From: Cochliopodium minus
Taxonomy: Eukaryota; Discosea; Himatismenida; Cochliopodiidae
Length of the DNA stretch: 11,843 bases
Reading direction: 5' to 3'
NCBI GenBank assembly: GCA_024220525.1
Contig: JAMYWO010000047.1
Coordinates: 1-11,843 of the forward strand
The notes under the pieces were generated by a model that saw nothing but the letters and a program-made list of their open reading frames with translations, was not told the DNA's origin and made no database searches. Position numbers and translations under genes: made by a program. Numbering within the stretch: position 1 is the first letter of the stretch; every line of letters starts with the position of its first letter. Positions 1-7,792 of this stretch are shown one piece after another.

Positions 1-66
1 TATTTTTTATTTTTTATTTTTTATTTTTTATTTTTTATTTTTTATTTTTTATTTTTTATTTTTTAT
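1..66. repeat. 7-bp A/T minisatellite in the tail of an intron
   Basis: About nine copies of a 7-bp unit, one A followed by six T, occupy the start of the window. They sit in a T-rich intron that ends with the acceptor TAAG at 111-114, just before the first VPS18 exon seen here. The repeat acts as part of the long pyrimidine-rich stretch before that acceptor. No function beyond this is visible. Confidence 0.85.
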
Positions 67-114
67 TTTTATTTTTACATTTTTTTATTTTTACATTTTT
101 TATTTTTATTTAAG

Positions 115-3100
115 AGTATTGCTTGGGCCATCAACAACAAAGACAAGGCAACCACTGACCAGATTTTGATCGGTACCAAGAACGGTTTGATTTTCGAGAC
201 AAACATAGAGTCTACCGAAAGATTTTTATCTAACATAACCAACAAGTTGTTCACTGATTACAAAGAGAAATACTGGAAACAAGTAAAAAAAAAATTTCCA
301 GAAAAATTTAAAATAAATAATTAAACTACAAAATGTACAAAATATTAATAAAATCTTGATGGTAGTAATAAAACAATTATTTGAAACAATTTAAAATGTA
401 AATTAAAAAAAGAAATTGAAAATCTTTAATGACAGAAATAAAATAATCAGATTTAAAATATAGATTAAAACATAAATTTAGAATTTAAATTTTAAAAACA
501 AATTTTGAAACAAAATTTAAAAGATAAATTTGGAAAATAAATTTAAAAATTTTGTTAATTAAATTATTTTATTGTTTTTTTCAAAAATTAGATTTACAAT
601 CTTAAAGATGTAAGATCACCTGTGACAGGACTCTACATTGGACAGTTCCCTGGGACACTTTCTTCTCCAAAATATTTCCTTGTAGTCACTACCCCCACCA
701 AAATCTACCAGTTCATTGGAGGTCCCACTTACGAAAGCATTTTCACTGGTTATGAAAATCCTCAGTTCCAAGAAATGCCAGGAAACTTGAATTATTCTGA
801 CTTACACTTTTACAAAAAAGTAAAAATATATATATTTTTATTTGTTTTTATTTAATTAATTTAAACTACTTTGTTTTTTCTTTTTTAAAAATATTAACTT
901 TTAATTTAAATTTAATTTCCATTTTAAATGCAATTTTACTTTTGTTTTTAATTTTCTTAAAGAAATAAAGATTTTTTATTGAAAAATTACTTATTTATAT
1001 TCGAAATTGTTCTTTAAAAAAGATTAACTTTTAATTTTAAATTTTTTTTTCCTTTTTAAAATGAAATTGTAATTTAGTTGTTTTTAATTTTCTAATATTT
1101 ATAATTTTTTCCATTTTTAAAATGAAATTGTAATTTAGTTTGTTTTAATTTTATTTTTGTTTTTAATAATATAAAGTATTTTTTTTTTTGAATTTTTTTT
1201 TTTCTCTTTTGATTATTTTTTAAATTATAGTACCAAGATTCTCTTCCTGAGTTCTTTTGCTGGATGACCAATCCCGGGTTATTTCACGGGAGTCTCACCT
1301 TCGGTTCACAAAACTCGGGTGAACAAATTTTGACAGACAATGCCTTGTTGCAATACCCTTCTGAGACAATCAGTGAGGCTGGAGATGCTCTTGGTTTGGT
1401 AATCACAGAGTTTCATTTTTTAGTTGGTAAAACATTTTATTTTTATTTTTATTTAATTTTGGATTTATTTTCATTTTTTCTATCAAAAGTTTTCAGGGAC
1501 AGATTGCAAGTTTTGTCGAGATTTAGTGAACAAGTTGTATTCACTCAAATATTTCCTACATCCAAAGGACAACTGATGGTAAAAGGAATTAATATTATCC
1601 AATTTAAAATAATAATAATTTTAGCGAAATTCTTTAAATTTAAATAAAAAATAATTTTAAAATAATGATTTAAAATTAAAATTATGATAAATAAAATTAT
1701 AAAATAAAATTTATCAAAATTAATTTTAAAACAAAATAAATTTATAAAAAATAAAAATATAAATCAATAAAAAAAAAAAAAATAATATCAAAATTGAAAT
1801 TAAATTATCAAAAATTAGTTCTAAAATTTTTTTTAGGGTATTTCACAAGATCCTGTCACTAAAAGAATCTGGGTTTATTCATTGTCAGGTCTTTTCGAAT
1901 TGACTATTCGTAATGAGAGTGAGAACATCTGGAAGTTTCTTTTGAAGAAGGGAAAGTTCGAGGAGGCTCTCAAATTTTGCAAGCAGAGCGACCACAAGCA
2001 GAGAGACACCATCTATAGCAGCCAAGCTGATCACTACTTTGACCAAGGAAATTACGATTTGGCAGCTAGATTTTACGGGAAAACAAGTAAACATTAATTT
2101 TTATCTTTTTTTTTTAATTTTTATTAATCTAATTTTTTATTTAATGTATTTTTTTATTTTATTGTTAAAAAAACTCATTTTTTTAATTTTCATTATTTTT
2201 ATTGAAAATTCTGAATTATTATTTATTGTTTTTCAAAACCTGAATTACTAATTTAATTAAAATTAAAATTTTTTTCAACATAATACTATTTAATATTTTT
2301 AATTTTTTTCATTAATTTAATAAATCTTTTCAATTCTAATTTTAATTTTTAATTAATGACAGGTAGACAGTTTGAAGAAGTCGTTTTGAAATTCTTGCAA
2401 AAAAACCAGAAAAAATCCTTGAAACAGTTCTTGAACGCCAAGTTGGAATTTTTGAAAGACGCCCCTAAAGTCACCACCCAAAAGACCATCATTGCCACTT
2501 GGCTTGTCGAGATTTATTTGGGTGATTTGGTTGCTTTGAGAAGTCTCAACAGAACAGAGAACGAAAAGGAAATTGCAGAAGAGTTTTCTTCATTCTTAAA
2601 CGAAAACAAAGTAAACAATATTTTTTATTTTTATTTTTTCATTTATTTTTATTTTATTTTTGATTTTTATTTGATTTTTATAATTTTTTTATTGTTTTTT
2701 GATTTTTAAAAATTTTTTAGGAAAACTTGAACTACATTGCAATCTCAGAGCTTATCTCTTCTCACGGCAGAATGGACGAATTAATGAACTGGGCAACCAT
2801 TAACAACGACTACGAGAAGCTCATCCAATTCAACATCCAAAAGGTAACAATCTATTTTACTAACAAAATTTTTTAATTATTTTTTATTTTCTTATTTTTA
2901 TTTTTAAAAAATTTTTTGTGGTTCTTATTTTTATTTTTTAAATTTTAAAGTTTTATATTTTCAAAAATTTTTTTTTTCAAATTAAATTTATTAGTTTTTT
3001 TTAATTATTTTTATTATTTTTTATTTTTTAAATAGGGGTTTTACTCGGACGCATTGAGAGTTATCAGCAAACAGACAAACCCTGAGATTTTCTACAAATA

Positions 3101-5264
3101 CTCCCCCGTTTTGGTCCTTCAGGTAGCAGAACAGACTGTTAACGCTTGGATCACTTCTTACACCATCTTGACTCCTTCCAAGCTCATTCCTTCTTTGATG
3201 AAGTACAATGCAACCAAGGAGGGAAAAAATTTTGATCAATCGATCAGGTAACATTATTTTAAAAATGTTTGTTAAAAATTTATTGTTATTATTATTTTTT
3301 ATTTTTTATTTTAAAAAAACTTATTTCTGGATTATTATTTTCATTATTTAAAATTTTAATAGAATAGAAAATTCATAGATTAAAATATTTTTTTATTGAA
3401 CTTTTTTCTTGATTATCAAAAAATATTTTTTTATTTTTTATTTTTTATTTTATTTTATTTTTTTTTTTGGATTTTATTTTTGTTTAAAGGTATCTCCAAC
3501 ATTGTGTTACTAAATTCAACAATGTGGATCCAGTGGTTCACAACTTTCTTCTCTCCCTCTACGCCAAACAAAATGACGAGACTTCCCTCATTAGTTTTGT
3601 CAGCCAGAGAAACATATACTTTGATTTGAAGTATGCTTTGAGATTGTGCATCAAACATGGAAAGAAAAAAGTAATAAAAAGAAACAAAAAATAAAAGTAT
3701 AAAATAAAACAAATATTAAAAATAAATAATAAAAATAATAAATAAAAATAATAAATAATAAAAAAAATAAAAATAAAAAACAATTGTAAAAATAAAATTT
3801 TATTAAGATAAAGAAACAAAAAATAAAAGTATAAAAAAATGATTAATAATAAATAATAAATAATAAATAAATAAAAATAAAATAAAAATAAATTGTATAA
3901 AACAATAAAAATAAATAAAATAAATAAATATTCAAAAAAAAATTAAATTTAAAGATAAATATAAAAAAATATTCATAAAATTCAAAATTTTTTTGAAAAG
4001 GCTTGTGTTCTTATTTACAGCGCAATGCATTTGTATGAAGAAGCAGTAGATTTGGCACTCACTGTGGATCTCGGTTTGGCCAAGACTAATGCTGACAAAC
4101 CAGAAGAAGACGAGGAGTTGAGGAAGAAACTTTGGTTGAGAATTGCAAAGCATGTTGTTACTGAAGAACAAGACATCAAAAAAGCTATGGTATTATTGTT
4201 TTTTTATTTCTAATTTTTATCTTATTTATTGATATTTTTTATTTTTTATAATTTTAATTTCATTTTTATTTAAAATTTTTAAATTATTTTATTTCTTAAT
4301 TATTTTATTTATTAATTATTTTTTATTTTTTATGATTTAATTTTATTTTTTAATATTTTAAATTTTGTTATTTTATATTTATATTTTTATTTGAGATTAA
4401 TGATTTTTTTTGTTAATTATTTTTCATTTTATATTTATTTTTGTTTTAGGAATTTTTGAAAGAATGTACATTGATTAAAATCGAAGATGTTCTGCCCTTT
4501 TTCTCAAACTTCACAGTGATAGATTATTTCAAGGAGGAAATCTGTAACTCCCTCTCCGAATATAATGGACATATTGATGAGCTCAAAAACGAGATGGAAG
4601 AGGCAACTCAAAGCGCAGATATGATTCGTAACGATTTGAAGGTAAAAAATAAAAATGAAATTAATTAATAAAAAATAAAATTTTAAAAAATAAAAAATAA
4701 AATTTTAAAAAACAAAAATAAAAATAAAAAATAAATAAAAATTTAAAATAAATAAATTTTAAAAAATAAAAAATAAAAAATAAAAAATAAAAGATAATTT
4801 AAATAAAAATATAAAATAATAAAAAAATAAAATTAAATAATCAATTTGAATAGATGCTTCGTAATAGATTTGGAATGATTGACAGCAAGCAAATTTGCCA
4901 ACTTTGCCACACCTCGCTCCTCACCAAGCAGTTCTACATCTTCCCCTGCCTCCACTGCTTCCACTCCGACTGCCTCCTCACCTTCGTCAGCAACCACCTC
5001 ACCAACTACGAGAAGAAGAGACTGTTCCATCTCCAAGATCGAATTAGAGAACAAGAGCTCGTGTTGGGTCGTGTCCCCGTTAAGACTAGTTTAGATGATT
5101 CCATCACTTTTTCTGAGAATTCTCAACTTGAATGGGACAAGTCTGAGTTTGACAACATTGTTGCTGCCGAGTGTGTCACTTGTGGATCTTTTTTGGTCAA
5201 TTCCATTGATTTGCCTTTGATTAGAAATGAAGATAAAAGGGAATTTGAGACTTGGTTTGTTTGA
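115..5264 (+). CDS. VPS18: VPS18 (Pep3/deep orange family), HOPS/CORVET core subunit; 5'-partial, 12 exons
   Basis: Exons: 115-282, 592-819, 1231-1426, 1490-1578, 1837-2086, 2363-2610, 2721-2843, 3036-3247, 3490-3670, 4001-4189, 4450-4641, 4854-5264 (TGA stop). They join in phase to 828 codons. Residues 1 to about 215 are the end of the beta-propeller (motifs QFIGG, TEFHFL). Residues 220-690 are the clathrin-repeat alpha-solenoid (FYKYSP, LYEEAVDLAL, EEDEELRKKLWL, KIEDVLPFF, EMEEAT). Residues 707-802 form a RING-H2: C707, C710, C724, H726, H729, C732, C799, C802, with the long insert before the last Cys pair that VPS18 proteins have. In the family, VPS18 is a core subunit of the HOPS and CORVET complexes, which tether endosomes and vacuoles/lysosomes before fusion. 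Animal VPS18 is about 970 aa, so roughly the first 150 codons lie upstream. The 63-bp intron at 1427-1489 was set by gap-free alignment to the family. Vacuolar protein identity is firm; exon ends are inferred. Confidence 0.96.
893..1150 (+). repeat. Diverged repeat units inside VPS18 intron 820-1230
   Basis: Within the 411-bp T-rich intron, a unit starting ATTAACTTTTAATTT at about 893 recurs at about 1023. Its inner part (TAAAATGAAATTGTAATTTAG) is repeated again about 60 bp later, at 1056-1076 and 1117-1137. The copies differ by small indels. This looks like local duplication that enlarged the intron. No mobile-element termini or coding sequence accompany it. Confidence 0.6.
3678..3836 (+). 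repeat. 27-bp direct repeat in A-rich VPS18 intron 3671-4000
   Basis: An identical 27-base segment (GAAACA core, then an A-run and AAAAGTATAAAA) is present at 3678-3704 and at 3810-3836, a period of 132 bp. The intron is nearly free of G and C, so the shared G and C positions make chance unlikely. It probably marks a segmental duplication within the intron. Confidence 0.7.
4905..5018 (+). other. GC3-saturated tract in the VPS18 RING segment
   Basis: All 38 consecutive codons from the second RING cysteine (TGC at 4905) to an AAG at 5016-5018 end in C or G. The flanking codons CTT (4902) and AGA (5019), and the rest of the gene, use mixed third positions. The tract covers most zinc ligands and keeps the expected protein sequence, so it is real coding sequence with unusual codon choice. 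Confidence 0.9.
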
Positions 5265-5667
5265 AAGATTTAAAAATTCATTAAAATTTTTAATTTTTAT
5301 TATTTTTTTTTAATTTTTTAAATCTTTTTTTTCTTTTAATTAGAAAATTTTTCAATTAAATCTCAAGATAAAAAATAAACAAAAATCAAAGCGAGGTACA
5401 TAAATTTTTGATTCTTTTAATTTATCTTTTTTTTTTTTTTTTTTTGTTTTTAAAAATATTTTTTTTTACTTTATCTTTTATTGTTTTCATTCTTTTATTA
5501 AAACAAAGCTTGCTATTCTTGTTGTAGATTATCACAAGAAATTTCTTTTTTCATCAAAATTGTCAAAAACTTTCTTGATAAGTAACCTTTTTTTTTAAAA
5601 ACATAAAATTCTATTTTATTTTAAAATAAATTAATTTTTATTCAAAAAAATTTAAAAAAAAAGATTA
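5265..5667. other. Spacer between VPS18 and the alliinase-family gene
   Basis: This 403-bp A/T-rich stretch must hold the 3' UTR of VPS18 and the promoter and 5' UTR of the next gene. An AATAAA lies at 5374-5379, about 110 bp after the VPS18 stop, but it is weak evidence in such DNA. A long T-run occupies about 5428-5445. The slightly less biased segment 5505-5590 contains the inverted repeat listed separately. The base context before the next ATG is A-rich. No ORF of note is present. Confidence 0.7.
5529..5581. promoter_or_regulatory. Imperfect inverted repeat with two opposed GATA-type cores
   Basis: TTATCACAAGAAA (5529-5541) and TTTCTTGATAA (5571-5581) are inverted copies, apart from two extra bases in the left arm. 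A 29-bp spacer separates them. Each arm carries a WGATAR-like core (TGATAA), one on each strand. The repeat ends 86 bp before the ATG of the alliinase-family gene. It could be a paired binding site or an RNA hairpin; the reading is tentative. Confidence 0.35.
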
Positions 5668-7580
5668 ATGGAAAGTGATGAATTAATTACTTATAATGGT
5701 TCCAGTCATTATAAAAAATGGAGAGTATTTTTAATTGTATCTATTGTGCTGGCTGTTTTGTTGGTGATATCTGTTATAGTCAACATCATCTTGGGTGGAT
5801 TCCTTAATTTTGGCAGACCTTCTTCATCCATGAAGAAATGTAATTATAATGGAATCTATTATCAAGATATTGATTCTTGTCAGTGCTTTCAATGCTACAT
5901 TGGAACAAATTGTGAAAATAAGGCGAAGAATTGCGTTATAATAGGCAAAAATATTCTTATAAATCTTTAATTAACTGAAATAAAATAATTATTAATCTTT
6001 CTATGAAGCTGGATCAGGTAATTTAAATTTTAAAATTCTTTTTTCCTTTTATATTAACATTTTACTTTCTTAAGGACAACCGTAAAGAAATGAAAATATA
6101 ATTCAATTTTTTCAAATTTTTTTCTCAAGATTCGCATTTTTGAAGTATTGGGATGAACAAAACGAGAAAGTGGAACCAATATCCATAGATATAGATTATC
6201 GAGTGGGATATCAATACCTATTCCCTTCATTACCTTTTTCAGTGATTGGTCCCTTCGATCAGTCCTTCGATGAAAATTTGCCTGGAGAATTGAATCAGTT
6301 GATAAGGAAATTTCACAAAAAATATGGAAATGTGGCTGATATTGATAACAAAGATCTCTTATTCGGAGTTGGGTAAAAAAAAAAAATGATAGATAAAGGA
6401 TCAATATTAAACAAATGATCATATGTATCTTATTTTGATAGGAACAATATGTATCTTATTTTGAGATATACCATCCAATATATGATATCTCACAAAAAAT
6501 TTTAATTCTTTATTTTTTTAATAAAAAAATAAAGTTGCGACACAACTAACAGATGCGGCTGCTTATGCTTATTCAGAAGCAAATAAGAAACAATACTATG
6601 GTTTCGCGAAAAAGCCCTATTATTTTGGATACCCATCTAGATGTTATATTTTAGGCACTTCTCGTTGTATTTTCAATTCTAGTGAAGAATTAAATGCAGA
6701 AGATGTTTTTGAATATGTTACTGGTAAAAATTTAAAGTATAAATAATTTATCGATTTTTTTGGTTTAACAAACTCATCAGTTCCCAATAATCCTGATGGT
6801 TTTCTGAGAACTCCCTTTTATAATACTTCTGCTTGGATGTATGATCTTGTCTATTATTGGTAAGATAAAATAATGTTGTTAAAAAATTTAAAATTTAACG
6901 AGCCCTTTTTTTTTACAAAGGCCTCATTTATCAGGGAGTATCAAAATAGAGCCGATGGATGCTCCCATTATTGTTTTTAGTTTAACAAAATTAAGCGGGT
7001 AACATCTTTTTGAATTTATGAATAATTGAATATTAAAATTTTTTTTAAATTCAAGACATGCAGCTACTAGATTTGGATGGGCTTTTATTAAAGACAAAAA
7101 CATTGCGGCTCTGATGTTCGATTACATTTTGGCTTCTTCGGAGCATCAGTCGAATCTTTGTAAAAAAATAAATAAAATCTTTCTTTGTACTATATTTCAT
7201 TTTTTGGACCAAGATTTCGTACAAAACAGATAATCACTTATTTAAATGATAAAAGTGATCATTTTTTTGATTGGGGAAAAAATTTGTTGCAACAAAGATG
7301 GACTGTCTTTGAAAAAATATTTGCAGATCAGCCTCACTTTGTCATCAGAAGCCAAAGAAACACACAGTATGCTTGGATTGAAGGCATGAACAAAACTGAG
7401 GAAGAACTAAAAGAACTTTTCCTCGAATACGATCTTTCTCCTGAGTTTGGTTCGGATTTTGGTGTTACAACACAAGGTTATGTAAGGTTTAATTTGTTAG
7501 AGTTTGAGGGAACTTTCCAAACAATTTTGGAGAACCTTTCAACATTGATGAACAATATCAAACAGAAGAAAAGAATATAA
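5668..7580 (+). CDS. Alliinase-family PLP-dependent C-S lyase, membrane-anchored with EGF-like module; 9 exons
   Basis: Exons: 5668-5944, 6009-6017, 6075-6081, 6130-6372, 6535-6723, 6781-6859, 6921-6998, 7056-7148, 7214-7580 (TAA); about 446 aa. Order: short cytosolic N-terminus; one hydrophobic helix at residues 19-45 with no clear cleavage site; Cys-rich alliinase EGF-like module (CQCFQCYIGTNCE) at residues 57-90; then a fold-type I PLP domain. Visible motifs are SGQP, FGVG-ATQL, NNPDG, YDLVYYWPH and SLTKLSGHAATRFGWA. By family analogy K291 binds PLP, N245, D263 and Y266 contact the cofactor ring, and R299 follows the lysine by eight residues as in plant alliinase. Alliinases cleave S-alkyl-cysteine sulfoxides to a sulfenic acid, pyruvate and ammonia; the related TAA1 group transaminates tryptophan. 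The EGF-like module favours the lyase branch, but the substrate is unknown. The anchor suggests a luminal or extracellular enzyme. The 6372/6535 junction is one base out of frame. Confidence 0.9.
5945..6008 (+). other. GC-AG intron of the alliinase-family gene
   Basis: A 64-nt intron, phase 1, with donor GCAAAA instead of the local GTAAAA consensus and acceptor GAAG. Without it, the frame meets TAA at 5968-5970 and the protein would end before the PLP domain. With it, the codon split G|CT restores the spacing between the last EGF-like cysteine and the SGxx motif expected in plant alliinases, with no gap. Confidence 0.75.
6009..6017 (+). other. 9-nt micro-exon
   Basis: CTGGATCAG is bounded by GAAG on the left and by donor GTAATT on the right. 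Read in the spliced frame, it supplies the residues A-G-S-G with one base taken from each neighbour. It is needed to make the SGQP motif. Confidence 0.75.
6075..6081 (+). other. 7-nt micro-exon
   Basis: GACAACC is bounded by TTAAG and by donor GTAAAG. It converts phase 1 into phase 2 and encodes the G-Q-P of the SGQP motif together with flanking bases. The introns either side are 57 and 48 nt. Skipping it would shift the frame. Confidence 0.78.
6421..6464 (+). repeat. 18-bp tandem direct repeat in an alliinase-gene intron
   Basis: ATATGTATCTTATTTTGA occurs at 6421-6438 and again at 6447-6464, with a period of 26 bp. It lies within intron 6373-6534, whose exon junction is out of frame by one base. 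Each copy contains a GTATCT that could serve as a weak donor. Confidence 0.85.
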
Positions 7581-7792
7581 TTTTTCTTTTTTTTTTTTTT
7601 TTTTTTGTAAATAGTTTTTGTTATTAAATAAAATTGGAGAAAATTGAAAAATAAACTGCTCAAAAGCTTACAGATCGATTTATTTCTTGTTGAATGACGT
7701 GATATATAACTGAAATAAAATCTTGTAAATTATATTCCCTTTTTTTTGATTGAATGAAAAAGAAAAAGGGAAGTTAAAAGAAATAAAATAAA
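7581..7792. other. Spacer between the alliinase-family gene and the zinc-like gene
   Basis: This 212-bp region starts with a long T-run at 7588-7606. AATAAA lies at 7627-7632, 47 bp past the stop, and is a plausible but weak poly(A) signal. The remainder is A/T-rich with no recognisable promoter motif. The short distance suggests closely packed, separately transcribed genes. Confidence 0.6.

Noticed and set aside
622-855. Stand-alone 77-aa gene
   Set aside because: Its body is VPS18 exon 592-819; the last residues are translation of the following intron.
1427-1500. Acceptor TTTTCAG at about 1496 in VPS18
   Set aside because: It breaks the frame. AAAAG at 1489 keeps phase 1 and gives a gap-free match to the family (EFHFL...DRLQV).
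3559-3819. Minus-strand ORFs rich in F/I/L/Y at 3455-3819 and 7478-7886
   Set aside because: They are A-rich intron or spacer read backwards, giving membrane-like low-complexity translation; plus-strand exons explain the rest.
4833-5094. Open frames on the other plus frame (Ser/Thr/Pro-rich) and on the minus strand over the RING exon
   Set aside because: They are shadows of the GC3-rich VPS18 RING segment, which has the family motif and splice sites.
5420-5446. Long T-runs (also 7588-7606) as transcription terminators
   Set aside because: T-runs are everywhere in introns and spacers here and carry no specific signal without a stem or Pol III gene.
5668-5970. A complete 100-aa membrane protein gene ending at TAA 5968
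   Set aside because: The last residues are intron translation; the EGF-like module continues through micro-exons into the PLP domain.
7141-7233. Donor at TTTGTAAAA (about 7160) for the last alliinase intron
   Set aside because: It gives the wrong phase and a stop at 7231. The GTCGAA donor at 7149 joins CA|A in frame and restores the Q-F-R-T-K spacing of the family.
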